DNA from: Gammaproteobacteria bacterium
GTDB lineage: Bacteria > Pseudomonadota > Gammaproteobacteria > Pseudomonadales > Azotimanducaceae
DNA: 64,000 nucleotides
Assembly: GCA_030425195.1 (NCBI GenBank)
Contig: JAUIAV010000017.1
Location: forward strand, 1-64,000
Direction of reading: 5' to 3'
Part shown: piece by piece, positions 6,577-15,554 of the stretch
Numbering within the stretch: position 1 is the stretch's first letter
How the letters are laid out: every line of letters begins with the position of its first letter
Program-made: the position numbers and the translations under genes
Notes under the pieces: model-generated
The model's input: the letters and a program-made list of their open reading frames with translations, nothing else
Told to the model about the DNA's origin: nothing
The model's database searches: none

Positions 6577-9119
6577 CCGATCCTTTCGATCAGTACAGGA
6601 CAGGCGGCGCGCTGGACGCGGCTGCAGCCATACTCGACCGGCAGGAAGAATCGCTCATCGGGCGCGACATCGGCGGATACGTGCTCATCGAGCTTCTCGG
6701 TCGTGGCGGTATGGGCGTCGTCTACCGGGCGCGCAAATCGGATGGACATCTGGAACGCGATGTGGCGGTGAAGCTGCTGCCAGGCGGCCCCGCAGGCTGG
6801 CGTCTGGGAGAACGGTTCGCCCGGGAAGCGGAAATTCACAGCCGCCTCACGCACCCGAACATCACGCGACTGTACGATGCCGGAGTGACAGATACCGGCT
6901 GGCCATTTCTGGTCATGGAGCTCATCTCAGGGGAGCCCATCGATCAGTGGTGCGAATCCCGCGGGCTGTCAACGGCCGAACGGGTCACGCTGATCCGGGA
7001 CGTCGCTCGAGGTCTGAGCAGCGCACATGCAAATCTGGTGCTGCACCGGGACATCAAACCCTCTAATGTCCTCATCGATCAGGACGGGAAACCCAAGCTC
7101 CTCGACTTTGGAATCGCTCGATTGCTGGATGAAGAGGCGGATGCGGTCACCGCAGACACACGCGCCCTGACACCTATGTATGCGAGCCCGGAACAGCTGC
7201 TGGGGGGGCGGGTCAGCACGGCAACCGATGTGTTTCAGCTCGGTACTCTTCTCTGCCAGGTCGTTACGGGCTCCCCTCCCTTCCCGCAGGCCACACTGGC
7301 GGAGGCCATATCACGGGCTGCCCACGACGGATCTCCTGCATTATCACCAGAGGCTTCCAGCCGGCTCGACGCCGACCTGGAGGCCATCATCCTGAAGTGC
7401 CTCGCAACGGATCCGGAGTCCCGCTACCCGGATGTCAACGCGTTCAATGAGGATCTCGGGCGCTATCTGGAGGGTTACCCCATCAGCGCCAGACGACCGC
7501 GCTGGTGGACGCCAGCACTGAAGCTGGTCCAGAGGAACGCATGGATTTCCAGCGCGGTAGGGCTTCTGCTTCTCACGCTTCTCGCCGGTAATTTCTTCTA
7601 TCTGGCCGCACTGGAACGCAGCCGGGCTGAAGCTCAGAACGAGGCAGACAGGGCTACCGCGGTCACCGAGTTTCTGGTTGGTCTGTTCAACGCCAGTGAT
7701 CCGCAGTATTCGACCGGCGACACACTGACGGCCAATGACATTCTTACAGCGGGTGCAACCCGCATCGAAAACGATCTCACCAGCCAGCCGGCTGTTCGCG
7801 CGGAGATCATGCACACGGTGGGCAGAATTTATACGGCCATCGGGGAATACGAACAGAGCGAGCAGCTGCTCCGGGAGGCGCTTCAGATACGGGAATCGCT
7901 CTACGGTGAACAGCACGCAAGTCTTGCCGATTCGCATGCGGCTCTGGCATGGCTCCTCTACGGAGTGAAGGAGGATGACGAAGCCGCCTTGGAGCATTTC
8001 GAACGCGCCCTGGACATCCATCTGAATACTCGGGGCGCCGATCCTGCCTATGCACTGCTGCTGGCCCGAATGGCGAATCTCGAGATCCATGCCCGGGAAC
8101 GCTATGAAGTGGCCCTCACGCTGCTCGAGGAAGCACACGCCATCCAGGAGCGGTTTCTGGAGGCGGATGATTCAGACCGGGCTGCCGTGCTCTCCCTGTT
8201 CATGACGGCTCATGCGCGACTGGGTGACTATACGCGCGCCGAAAGGTACGGGCGTGAGGCACTTCGCCTTGCAGAAGCAGCATTCGGACCAGACCACGCG
8301 AGGGTCCATGGTCCGCTATTCTATCTGGCCCGCGTGCTGGAGTCTCAGGGCAGGTATCTCGAAGCCATCGACCTCATGGAACGGGATCTCGTCATCGTCG
8401 AGAACGTTTTCGGAAGGAACCATTTTCAAACCGGAGACACCTATCTGAATCTCTCCCATCTCTATCGGATGAGCGGACGTATCGACGATGCCGTTCACGC
8501 TGGAGAACTTAGCGTTGAACTCCTTGGCAACGCCTATGGCACTGACCACTCCAACTACGCGACCGCACTTGCCGTGCTTTCCGCTGCCTATCAGGAAGTG
8601 GACCGTATGAACGCGGCCGAGCGGCTGCTGACCCAGGCCGTCGACATCTACGAGCGGCGCGCCGGCCCAGATCACACGCATACGGCTTACGGCATAACCA
8701 TGTACGGGGACTTTCTGATCCGGACCCGACGATACACAAGCGCAGCCGAGCAGTACCACCGAGCGCATGCCATCTGGCGGGGAGTGGTCGGAGATGATCA
8801 TCCCGACAGTGCCAAGATGGTCATGCGGCTCGGCGAGATTGCGCTTCTGCAGGACGACCTGGAGAAGGCAGATGAACTTCTTGGCCGTGCGCTCGCCGTC
8901 AACGAGGCACATCTCCCGCCCGATCATCTGCGTATTGCCGACAATCTGGCACTCTTGGGCCAGCTCAGAATCGCCGAACACCGCAGCGCGGATTGCAGGC
9001 CACCTCTCGAGCGGGCCCTCAATATCCGTGCCGCTTCGCTCCCCGGCGACCACCCTGATCTGATCCGACTCCGTTCGGACTTGGATACCTGCGCCGGGCT
9101 GGGTGCATCGTCTGACTAG
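6573..9119 (+). CDS. membrane Ser/Thr protein kinase with C-terminal TPR repeats
   Basis: From the GTG start the protein is 848 residues. The Hanks-type kinase domain has the glycine loop GRGGMGVV at 43-50, the ATP lysine at 67, HRDIKPSN at 158-165, DFG at 178-180 and an SPEQ activation-segment motif near 199. One membrane helix lies at about 324-346. The remaining 500 residues are TPR units with repeated heptad-like A/Y/L patterns, predicted on the other side of the membrane as a sensor or scaffold. An in-frame ATG at 6474 would add 33 poorly conserved, basic residues; I prefer 6573 because of the GGAA spacing and the coupled mini-ORF. Relatives often sit beside an ECF sigma factor, but none is present here. 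Its substrates are unknown. Confidence 0.85.
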   Translation: MTDPFDQYRTGGALDAAAAILDRQEESLIGRDIGGYVLIELLGRGGMGVVYRARKSDGHLERDVAVKLLPGGPAGWRLGERFAREAEIHSRLTHPNITRLYDAGVTDTGWPFLVMELISGEPIDQWCESRGLSTAERVTLIRDVARGLSSAHANLVLHRDIKPSNVLIDQDGKPKLLDFGIARLLDEEADAVTADTRALTPMYASPEQLLGGRVSTATDVFQLGTLLCQVVTGSPPFPQATLAEAISRAAHDGSPALSPEASSRLDADLEAIILKCLATDPESRYPDVNAFNEDLGRYLEGYPISARRPRWWTPALKLVQRNAWISSAVGLLLLTLLAGNFFYLAALERSRAEAQNEADRATAVTEFLVGLFNASDPQYSTGDTLTANDILTAGATRIENDLTSQPAVRAEIMHTVGRIYTAIGEYEQSEQLLREALQIRESLYGEQHASLADSHAALAWLLYGVKEDDEAALEHFERALDIHLNTRGADPAYALLLARMANLEIHARERYEVALTLLEEAHAIQERFLEADDSDRAAVLSLFMTAHARLGDYTRAERYGREALRLAEAAFGPDHARVHGPLFYLARVLESQGRYLEAIDLMERDLVIVENVFGRNHFQTGDTYLNLSHLYRMSGRIDDAVHAGELSVELLGNAYGTDHSNYATALAVLSAAYQEVDRMNAAERLLTQAVDIYERRAGPDHTHTAYGITMYGDFLIRTRRYTSAAEQYHRAHAIWRGVVGDDHPDSAKMVMRLGEIALLQDDLEKADELLGRALAVNEAHLPPDHLRIADNLALLGQLRIAEHRSADCRPPLERALNIRAASLPGDHPDLIRLRSDLDTCAGLGASSD

Positions 9120-9205
9120 TCGATTCGAAGCAATGCTTCGAATCAATGCTTCGAATCAGGGCTTCGGCTCGAACCCGGAAGGTTTCTCCCGGGTACTCTC
9201 AATCG

Positions 9206-9252
9206 CCGCCATAAAAAAACGGGGCCCGATGGGGCCCCGTTTCTTATGGCGG
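9206..9252 (-). terminator. terminator hairpin, copy A
   Basis: The core stem is CGGGGCCC (9220-9227) and GGGCCCCG (9232-9239) with a GATG loop. It is flanked by an A-run on the left, giving a T-tract on the minus strand, and by TTTCTT on the right, so it could work in both directions. It may terminate the kinase transcript from the plus strand. The outer arms CCGCC and GGCGG extend the stem. Confidence 0.75.
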
Positions 9253-9264
9253 AGAGGGAGGGAT
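9247..9264 (-). pseudogene. tRNA-Ser 3'-end fragment
   Basis: These 18 bases equal the last 18 bases of the intact tRNA-Ser at 9452-9540, including the encoded CCA and the 3' acceptor strand. The match stops inside the T-arm stem, so the fragment cannot form a tRNA. Confidence 0.85.
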
Positions 9265-9340
9265 GACTCGATTTCCGCTACGGCGGAAACCTCGCCCCTG
9301 CGGGGCCGCCGTCGCTGCGCGACGACGTTGTCTCAACCCT
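9265..9340. other. hairpin-rich spacer between the two repeat copies
   Basis: This 76-base stretch shares nothing obvious with the flanking copies. It holds three short inverted repeats in a row: TCCGC/GCGGA, GCCCC/GGGGC and GTCGC/GCGAC. No gene is supported here. The rest of the 9120-9451 gap is the two repeat copies. Confidence 0.6.
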
Positions 9341-9469
9341 GATTCGAAGCAATGCTTCGAATCAGGGCTTCGGCTCGAACCCGGAAGGTTTCTCCCGAGT
9401 ACTCTCAATCGCCGCCATAAAAAACGGGGCCCGATGGGGCCCCGTTTCTTATGGCGGAGAGGGAGGGAT
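9341..9469. repeat. direct repeat copy B (hairpin, terminator and tRNA-Ser 3' end)
   Basis: This 129-base block contains the palindrome GATTCGAAGC-AAT-GCTTCGAATC, the functional tRNA-Ser terminator and the last 18 bases of the intact tRNA-Ser. It matches 9122-9264 apart from the small differences given there. The junction within the tRNA resembles the identity block left by integration at a tRNA 3' end, but no integrase is nearby. Confidence 0.92.
9412..9457 (-). terminator. tRNA-Ser terminator, sharing its outer stem with the tRNA 3' end
   Basis: The core stem is CGGGGCCC (9425-9432) and GGGCCCCG (9437-9444) with a GATG loop. On the minus strand it is followed by six T. The outer arm CCGCCATAA (9412-9420) pairs with TTATGGCGG, whose TGGCGG (9452-9457) is the complement of the tRNA 3'-terminal CCGCCA. 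The primary transcript could therefore fold the tRNA 3' end into the terminator. Confidence 0.85.
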
Positions 9470-9540
9470 TCGAACCCTCGATAGGGGTTACCTATACGCC
9501 CTTAGCAGGGGCGCGCCTTCAGCCACTCGGCCACCTCTCC
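9452..9540 (-). tRNA. tRNA-Ser (anticodon GCU)
   Basis: The 89-base gene folds as a class II tRNA. The acceptor stem is GGAGAGG with CCTCTCC, the D-loop region is GGCCGAGTGGCTGAAGG, and the anticodon loop CTGCTAA gives anticodon GCU. A long variable arm typical of serine tRNAs is present, then the TTCGAAT T-loop, discriminator G and encoded CCA. It lies downstream of lysC on the same strand, a conserved arrangement in gammaproteobacteria. It decodes AGC and AGU codons. Confidence 0.97.
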
Positions 9541-9585
9541 GTGAGCGCGGCAAGTGTACCGCAATTCGATCAGCCGGACAGGCCA

Positions 9586-10827
9586 TCAGGCCACCGATTC
9601 TTCGGAGACGGCCGCCTCGCCGAGATCGAATTCGCTGTGGATGCAGCGTACGGCAAGCTCCAGATAACGTTCCGCCACCACCACCGAGATCTTGATCTCG
9701 GATGTGGAGATCATGAGGATGTTGATGTTCTCGGCAGCCAGCGCATCGAACATGCGTGTTGCCACGCCCGCGTGAGAGCGCATGCCAACCCCCACCACCG
9801 AGACCTTGGCAATCCTGTTGTCACCGGACAGCTCTCTGGCGCCGATGCTCGTCTGTACCTCTGTCAGGAGTTCGAGGGCCCGCTCGTAGTCCCCGCGCTT
9901 CACCGTGAAGGTGAAGTCGGTGAGCCCGTCGGCACCCGTGTTCTGCACGATCATGTCTACTTCGATGGGCGCACGGCCCACCGGGCCGAGGATCTTCGAG
10001 GCGATACCGGGAATGTCCGGCACGCCGGACATGGTGATCTTGGCTTCATCGCGCGCGTAGGCGATGCCTGAAACGATGGGTTGTTCCATATTCATCTTCT
10101 CAACGGTAATCAGCGTGCCCGGACCTTCCTCGAAGCTGGACATCACTCTGAGCGGCACCCGGTACTTGCCTGCAAACTCCACGGACCGGGGATGCAGCAC
10201 CTTGGAGCCCAGCGAGGCGAGCTCCAGCATCTCCTCGAAGGTAATGAGGTCCAGCCGACGTGCATCGTCCACGATGCGTGGATCTGCCGTATAGACTCCA
10301 TCCACATCGGTGCAGATCTGACACTCGTCCACGCCCAGGGCAGCAGCGATGGCCACCGCGGTCGTGTCAGAACCGCCCCTTCCCAGGGTATTGAGATTGC
10401 CCTGTGAATCCACGCCCTGGAATCCGGCGATGACGGGCGTGACGTCCCGCTCCAGATCCTTTCTGAGCGGTGCGGTGTCGATCTCCTCGATACGCGCCCG
10501 GCCGAAATTCCCATCCGTGCGGATGCACACCTGGTCGCCGAGATAGGATCGGGCTTCAACGCCCAGCTCCTGCAGGGCCATGGACAGCAGCGCAATGGTC
10601 ACCTGCTCGCCCGAAGCCAGCAGCACGTCCATCTCACGCGCAGGTGGGCGGCCCGACATGCTCCGCCCCAGGGTCTCGAGCCGGTTGGTCTCGCCGCTCA
10701 TGGCGGAGACCACGACCAGCACCTGGTGGCCCTGATCACGGTAGGCCCTGACCCGTTCAGCCACCGCCTGGATGCGCTCCACACTGCCGACGCTGGTGCC
10801 GCCGTACTTCTGCACGATCACGCCCAT
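9586..10827 (-). CDS. lysC: aspartate kinase
   Basis: The 413-residue protein begins with the kinase motif VQKYGGTSVGS and carries TLGRGGSDTTAVAIAAAL near residue 150. The catalytic domain is followed by two ACT domains (about 265-400) that bind allosteric effectors such as lysine and threonine. It phosphorylates aspartate, the first step to DAP, lysine, methionine and threonine, and so feeds the dapCDE genes further right. It lies three bases after alaS and before tRNA-Ser. csrA, usually between lysC and this tRNA, is missing. Length is normal for the monofunctional enzyme. Confidence 0.97.
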   Translation of the reverse strand: MGVIVQKYGGTSVGSVERIQAVAERVRAYRDQGHQVLVVVSAMSGETNRLETLGRSMSGRPPAREMDVLLASGEQVTIALLSMALQELGVEARSYLGDQVCIRTDGNFGRARIEEIDTAPLRKDLERDVTPVIAGFQGVDSQGNLNTLGRGGSDTTAVAIAAALGVDECQICTDVDGVYTADPRIVDDARRLDLITFEEMLELASLGSKVLHPRSVEFAGKYRVPLRVMSSFEEGPGTLITVEKMNMEQPIVSGIAYARDEAKITMSGVPDIPGIASKILGPVGRAPIEVDMIVQNTGADGLTDFTFTVKRGDYERALELLTEVQTSIGARELSGDNRIAKVSVVGVGMRSHAGVATRMFDALAAENINILMISTSEIKISVVVAERYLELAVRCIHSEFDLGEAAVSEESVA

Positions 10828-10829
10828 GA

Positions 10830-13442
10830 TCAGCCGCTCAGATGCTCACGCACCCAGTCGGGCACGGACGCCAGTGCGTCAGGCAGCGCGTCCGGCGCAT
10901 CTCCACCGCCCGCCCTTGCCATGTCCGGGCGCCCGCCGCCCTTCGCGCCCACCCGGGCGCCCACGGCATTGATGAGATCGGGCGCTTTGATCCGGTCCAC
11001 CAGGTCCTTGCTCACCCCGGCGATGAGATTGACCCTGCCGCCATCCACGTTGCCGAGCACGATGGCCGCGCTGCCGAGCTTGGATTTCAGCGTATCCAGC
11101 GTCTGCATGAGCGTTTTCGCCTCACCCTCCACCTGGACGGCCAGTACCTTGATCCCTGCCACCTCCACGGCTTCGTCCAGCAGATCCGAGCCCTGACTGG
11201 CCGCCAGCTTCTGCTGCGCCTGGGAGAGCTCCCGATTGAGGCGCCGGTTTTCCTCCACCAGCGCGACCACCTTGTCCGTCACATCCGACCGGGATCCTCT
11301 GACCAGACCGGCAACCGTGCTCAGGGCGTCTTCCGCCTGCAACGTCCAGGCAAGTGCCCCCGGTCCGGTCACGGCTTCGATACGGCGCACGCCGGCAGCA
11401 ATGCCCGTCTCGCTGACGATGCGGAACAGGCCGATGTCGCCGGTACGGGATACGTGCGTGCCGCCGCAGAGTTCCACGGAGTAGCCGCCGCCCATGCTCA
11501 GAACCCGCACCTCGCTCCCGTACTTCTCGCCGAAGAGCGCCATGGCACCCTGCTCGATGGCCTGGTCGTAGCTCATCTCAGCAATGTCCACGTCCGTGTT
11601 GGCCTGAATCTGTCCGTTGACTATGGTCTCCACGGCACGAAGCTGCTCAGGGCTGACCGGTTCCGGATTCGAAAAGTCGAACCGGAGACGGTCCGGCGCA
11701 ACGAGCGAGCCTTTCTGCTGTACATGCTTCCCGAGTACCTCTCGCAACGCTGCGTGCATGAGGTGCGTGGCGGAGTGATTCAGGCGGATCAGCCGGCGTC
11801 GTTCCGCGTCGACGTCCGCGTTGACCCGATCCCCCCGGGAGAAATCACCGTCGATCATCTCCCCCACATGCAGAAACTGATCTCCCGCCATCTGGGTATC
11901 CGTGACCTGAAAGCGGCCGGACGGGCTCTCGATGATGCCGGTATCGCCGATCTGACCCCCCGATTCCGCATAGAACGGAGTCTCATCGAGAACGATCACA
12001 CCCTGCTCACCCCTGCTCAGGCGCTCTACGGCAACACCCTCCGGATTGAACAGGCCGACCACCGCCGCCTCACCGGAATCCAGCGTGTAACCCGTGAAGG
12101 TGACCTTGCCGTCCGTGTGTATCCGCTGACCCAGACTGGCGTCGAACCTGGCTGCTGCACGGCCCCGGGACCGCTGCGCCTCCATGGCGGCTTCGAAGCC
12201 TTCCATGTCCACGCTGAGATCGCGCTCTCTGGCCACGTCTGCGGTGAGATCCACCGGGAAACCGTAGGTATCGTAGAGTCTGAACACCACGTCACCGGGG
12301 ATGACCGCACCATCGAGCTCGCCGATGGTCTCGTTCAGGAGCTCCATGCCCTGGTTCAGCGTCTCGGCAAATCGCGCTTCCTCCCGGGCCAGCACCTGCA
12401 CGATCTCGTCCCGGCGCTCGGCGAGGATGGGATAGGCTTCGCCCATCTCCGCTACCAGCGGGTCCACCAGCTTGTGGAAGAACGGCTCGGTGATATCGAG
12501 CTTGTAGCCGTGGCGCAGTGCCCGGCGGATGATCCGCCGGAGCACGTAGCTGCGGTCTTCGTTGCCGGGGATCACGCCGTCGGCGATCAGGAACGACGAG
12601 GAACGGATGTGATCGGCGATCACCCTGAGCGACGCGTTGCTGATCATGGCCTGATCGTCATTGAACCCGGCCATCTGACCGGCTGCCCGGATCAGATTCC
12701 TGAACAGATCGATCTCGTAGTTGCTGTGCACCCCCTGGAGGATGGCGGCCATGCGCTCGAGCCCGAGCCCCGTGTCCACACCCGGTTGGGGCAGCGGCGA
12801 CAGCTCACCGTCCGGCGAGCGGTCGAACTGCGGAAATACCAGGTTCCAGAATTCGATATAGCGGTCGCCGTCCTCGTCCGGTGAACCCGGCGGGCCGCCC
12901 TCCACCTCCGGACCATGATCGTAGAAAAGCTCGGTGCAGGGACCGCAGGGGCCCGTATCCCCCATGGCCCAGAAGTTGTCCTCGATATCCACCACCCGCT
13001 CTCTGGGCAGGCCGATCTTCTCTTCCCAGAGCTTGCGGGATTCATCGTCCGTCGGATGCACGGTGACCCAGATCTTATCCACCGGCAGCTTCAGGACCCC
13101 GGTGACGAACTCCCAGGCCCAGGCGATGGTCTCTTCCTTGAAATACCCGCCGAAACTGAAGTTGCCCATCATCTCGAAAAAGGTGTGATGGCGGGCCGTG
13201 TAGCCCACGTTCTCCAGATCGTTGTGCTTGCCGCCCGCACGCACGCATCGCTGTGCCGAGGTGGCCCGGTCGAAACCCAGATCCTCCCGGCCCAGCAGAG
13301 CGTCCTTGAACTGCACCATGCCCGCGTTGGTGAAGAGCAGCGTCGGGTCGTTGGCCGGCACGAGCGTGCTCGACGGCACGACCTGATGGCCCCGTTCTTC
13401 GAAGAAAGCGAGATAGGCGGCTCTGAGTTCGGCGGTATTCAT
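10830..13442 (-). CDS. alaS: alanyl-tRNA synthetase
   Basis: The 870-residue, full-length class II synthetase starts with the conserved [14 protein letters not shown] segment and catalytic core ([11 protein letters not shown] near 36-46, [16 protein letters not shown] near 66-81). The editing domain carries [11 protein letters not shown] near 557 and the zinc-site CGGTHV near 660. A C-terminal oligomerisation/C-Ala domain ends in the [12 protein letters not shown] motif. It charges tRNA-Ala and clears mischarged Ser/Gly. Order recA-recX-alaS-lysC is the standard gammaproteobacterial one. Confidence 0.98.
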   Translation of the reverse strand: MNTAELRAAYLAFFEERGHQVVPSSTLVPANDPTLLFTNAGMVQFKDALLGREDLGFDRATSAQRCVRAGGKHNDLENVGYTARHHTFFEMMGNFSFGGYFKEETIAWAWEFVTGVLKLPVDKIWVTVHPTDDESRKLWEEKIGLPRERVVDIEDNFWAMGDTGPCGPCTELFYDHGPEVEGGPPGSPDEDGDRYIEFWNLVFPQFDRSPDGELSPLPQPGVDTGLGLERMAAILQGVHSNYEIDLFRNLIRAAGQMAGFNDDQAMISNASLRVIADHIRSSSFLIADGVIPGNEDRSYVLRRIIRRALRHGYKLDITEPFFHKLVDPLVAEMGEAYPILAERRDEIVQVLAREEARFAETLNQGMELLNETIGELDGAVIPGDVVFRLYDTYGFPVDLTADVARERDLSVDMEGFEAAMEAQRSRGRAAARFDASLGQRIHTDGKVTFTGYTLDSGEAAVVGLFNPEGVAVERLSRGEQGVIVLDETPFYAESGGQIGDTGIIESPSGRFQVTDTQMAGDQFLHVGEMIDGDFSRGDRVNADVDAERRRLIRLNHSATHLMHAALREVLGKHVQQKGSLVAPDRLRFDFSNPEPVSPEQLRAVETIVNGQIQANTDVDIAEMSYDQAIEQGAMALFGEKYGSEVRVLSMGGGYSVELCGGTHVSRTGDIGLFRIVSETGIAAGVRRIEAVTGPGALAWTLQAEDALSTVAGLVRGSRSDVTDKVVALVEENRRLNRELSQAQQKLAASQGSDLLDEAVEVAGIKVLAVQVEGEAKTLMQTLDTLKSKLGSAAIVLGNVDGGRVNLIAGVSKDLVDRIKAPDLINAVGARVGAKGGGRPDMARAGGGDAPDALPDALASVPDWVREHLSG

Positions 13443-13542
13443 CGATCCGGTCGCGGTGAAAAAAAGCGCGCCAGTATACGGGAGCCGGGCCCGGATTTCA
13501 GCGGTTTCCCGGCGTGGCAGCGGTTCCCGCGACTGAGAGGAC

Positions 13543-14085
13543 TCAGTCGTTCTGAGCGCCCAGAACCCGATAGATGAGATCGGAGGGAAATCCCCGCCGG
13601 GCGAGAAACCGGGCCTGAATCGCCCACTCGTCCCGATTCCCGGGCGGATGCCCGAACTTTCTGGTCAGCCCTTTCTCCGCGACGGACTCCCAGAATTCGG
13701 ACGGCTCCGTGAGCTGATCCTCAAGATCCCGCTCGCCGATGCCCCTGGCCGAAAGCTCCTGGCGGATCTTCATCGGGCCGTAGCCACGCTGGACCCGGGC
13801 GCGAATGTATGCTTCCGCGAAACGGGTATCGGACAGCAGATCATGTTCGAGCAGATAGGCCACGACCCGTTCCACGAGGATCCGGTCATGGCCCTTGCGC
13901 TGGAGCTTCCGCTCGATTTCCTGCCGCCCATGCTCGCGCTGGCCCAGGCTCCTGACGGCCGAATTCAATGCGGCCCGATAGGCTGCTTCCGGATCCGGTT
14001 CATCCGCTGCAGATGCTGTCGCCGGCGCGGCGGATGCTGTCGCCGGAGCGGCGCCTGTCAGGGAGATGGACAGGTCGTCGGACAT
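13543..14085 (-). CDS. recX: RecX, regulator of RecA
   Basis: The 180-residue protein has the RecX fold of helical repeats: [41 protein letters not shown] and the C-terminal [15 protein letters not shown] segment. RecX binds RecA filaments and limits recombinase activity. I start at the ATG at 14085 because the longer open frame runs into recA in another frame. That ATG is 13 bases after the recA stop, with GGAG lying unusually close to it. The N-terminal 30 residues contain a duplicated ATASAAP segment and are probably a disordered tail. Confidence 0.93.
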   Translation of the reverse strand: MSDDLSISLTGAAPATASAAPATASAADEPDPEAAYRAALNSAVRSLGQREHGRQEIERKLQRKGHDRILVERVVAYLLEHDLLSDTRFAEAYIRARVQRGYGPMKIRQELSARGIGERDLEDQLTEPSEFWESVAEKGLTRKFGHPPGNRDEWAIQARFLARRGFPSDLIYRVLGAQND

Positions 14086-14098
14086 CTCCAGGCAACGC

Positions 14099-15220
14099 TC
14101 AGGACAGGGCGTCCTGTTCAGGTTCCGGAATGACGACTTCATCCGTGGCCGCCGACTTGTCCGGCAGCAGTTGCTGGCGGATCTGCTTCTCGATCTCCCC
14201 GCAGATCTCCTGATGCTCGGCGAGGTAGTCGGCGGCGTTTTTCCGCCCCTGGCCGATCCGGTCGGACTTGTAGGCATACCAGGCGCCGGACTTCTCGACG
14301 ATACCCTGCTGTACACCCAGCTCGAGGATCTCACCCATACGGTTGATGCCCTGACCATAGAGGATCTGGAACTCGGTCTGACGGAAAGGCGGTGCTACCT
14401 TGTTCTTGACCACCTTCACCCGGGTCTCGTTGCCGACCACCTCGTCGCCTTCCTTCACCGCGCCGATGCGGCGGATGTCGAGACGCACGGAGCTGTAGAA
14501 TTTCAGCGCATTACCACCGGTGGTGGTTTCCGGCGAGCCGAACATCACGCCGATCTTCATGCGGATCTGATTGATGAAGATGACGAGGGTGTTGGACTGC
14601 TTGATGTTGCCCGTCATCTTCCGCAGCGCCTGACTCATCAGGCGGGCCTGCAGACCGACGTGGGAATCGCCCATCTCGCCTTCGATCTCCGCCCGGGGCG
14701 TGAGAGCGGCTACCGAGTCCACCACCACCACGTCCACGGCCCCCGAACGCACGACCATGTCGCAGATCTCCAGGGCCTGTTCGCCCGTATCCGGCTGGGA
14801 AACCAGCAGATCGTCCGTATCCACGCCGAGAGACTGGGCGTAGATGGGATCCAGCGCGTGCTCCGCGTCGATGAACGCGCAGGTGCCGCCGGCCTTCTGG
14901 GCCTCGGCGATCACCTGCAGGGTGAGCGTGGTCTTACCGGAGGATTCCGGCCCGTAGATTTCCACCACGCGGCCTTTGGGCAGACCGCCGATACCCAGGG
15001 CGATGTCGAGCCCGAGCGAGCCCGTGGATATGGAGGGAATCGCTACCTGCTCCGAGTCTCCGAGCCGCATCATGGAGCCCTTGCCGAACTGGCGCTCTAT
15101 CTGGGCCAGCGCCGCCGACAGGGCGCGGTCTTTCTCCTGATTGGCTTTCTGGTCTGCCTTGTCGGCCTTGGAAGAAGTGGAATCGCTCTTGGATTGTGCC
15201 ATTTCGATCGTTCTGCTCAT
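14099..15220 (-). CDS. recA: RecA recombinase
   Basis: The 373-residue protein has Walker A GPESSGKT at 90-97, the MRLGD segment near 51-55, the [20 protein letters not shown] region and the [14 protein letters not shown] loop. It forms filaments on single-stranded DNA for strand exchange and stimulates LexA self-cleavage. I chose the ATG at 15220 because an AGGAGA Shine-Dalgarno sits about nine bases upstream. The frame stays open further back but runs through the promoter. A basic, Ser/Lys-rich N-terminal tail of about 30 residues precedes the conserved start. A LexA box overlaps the promoter, and recX follows. Confidence 0.98.
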   Translation of the reverse strand: MSRTIEMAQSKSDSTSSKADKADQKANQEKDRALSAALAQIERQFGKGSMMRLGDSEQVAIPSISTGSLGLDIALGIGGLPKGRVVEIYGPESSGKTTLTLQVIAEAQKAGGTCAFIDAEHALDPIYAQSLGVDTDDLLVSQPDTGEQALEICDMVVRSGAVDVVVVDSVAALTPRAEIEGEMGDSHVGLQARLMSQALRKMTGNIKQSNTLVIFINQIRMKIGVMFGSPETTTGGNALKFYSSVRLDIRRIGAVKEGDEVVGNETRVKVVKNKVAPPFRQTEFQILYGQGINRMGEILELGVQQGIVEKSGAWYAYKSDRIGQGRKNAADYLAEHQEICGEIEKQIRQQLLPDKSAATDEVVIPEPEQDALS

Positions 15221-15260
15221 CTGGGTGTTCTCCTCAATCCGGCGCCCGTTGGTCTTCGAA

Positions 15261-15293
15261 CTGGTCCTGATCTGGTCCTGATCTGGTCCTGAT
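15261..15293 (-). repeat. 11-bp tandem triple repeat in the recA leader
   Basis: The plus-strand unit CTGGTCCTGAT occurs three times without mismatch. It lies in the 5' untranslated leader of recA, between the promoter at 15396-15424 and the start codon at 15220. Confidence 0.9.
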
Positions 15294-15394
15294 CTGCCCA
15301 ATGGTCGCCGCATTCTGAGACCCTGAAGCACGCGGCTGTCGGGTCGTATCCCGAGGTTCGCCGTGATCCGGCGTAGGAAATCCCGAGACCCGGG

Positions 15395-15414
15395 CACTGT
15401 ATATTCATTCAGTA
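15395..15414 (-). promoter_or_regulatory. LexA (SOS) box
   Basis: The core CTGTATATTCATTCAG (15397-15412) is a CTG-N10-CAG palindrome. The 20-base site matches the Escherichia coli SOS consensus at 16 positions by my count. It overlaps the -10 element and spacer of the recA promoter, so LexA binding would block recA transcription until DNA damage. Confidence 0.82.
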
Positions 15415-15424
15415 GTATTCGCAA
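15396..15424 (-). promoter_or_regulatory. recA promoter
   Basis: On the minus strand, -35 TTGCGA (15419-15424) and -10 TACAGT (15396-15401) are separated by 17 bases. The LexA box covers the -10. The predicted transcript has a leader of roughly 170 bases before the recA ATG. Confidence 0.7.
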
Positions 15425-15554
15425 GACCGGTTTTCACCCCCGGGGCGGATCTCGCACAGATCACGGGGATCAACACGCCGCTTCTACTCCCACGCCCGGG
15501 CTTCTCCCCCGCGGCTTGCTCTGGTCCCGGTAACGCTGCAACATCCCCCGCAGC
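15415..15554. other. remainder of the recA-mutS intergenic region
   Basis: The divergent gap 15221-15554 holds the recA leader with its triple repeat, the recA promoter and the LexA box. On the mutS side I see no clear -35/-10 pair or Shine-Dalgarno. cinA, which usually lies between mutS and recA in gammaproteobacteria, is absent. Confidence 0.55.

Larger units (their letters stand above)
9122..9264. repeat. direct repeat copy A (hairpin, terminator and tRNA-Ser 3' fragment)
   Basis: This 143-base block is nearly identical to 9341-9469. Differences are an extra 13-bp AATGCTTCGAATC unit, one more A in the A-run and one G/A change. It begins with a palindrome (GATTCGAAGC/GCTTCGAATC arms), includes a full terminator hairpin and ends inside a copy of the tRNA-Ser 3' end. 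It lies between the kinase stop and the intact copy B. Confidence 0.92.

Noticed and set aside
9103-9484. Two small plus-strand frames sharing a GPMGPRFLWRRGR segment
   Set aside because: They are translations of the duplicated terminator and tRNA sequence, not a repeated protein.
10842-12884. Open frame of 680 codons on the plus strand
   Set aside because: Antisense to alaS; composition is that of a shadow frame.
15221-15424. N-terminal extension of recA in the open frame
   Set aside because: The frame runs through the recA promoter and LexA box. The ATG at 15220 has an AGGAGA site and precedes the conserved sequence.
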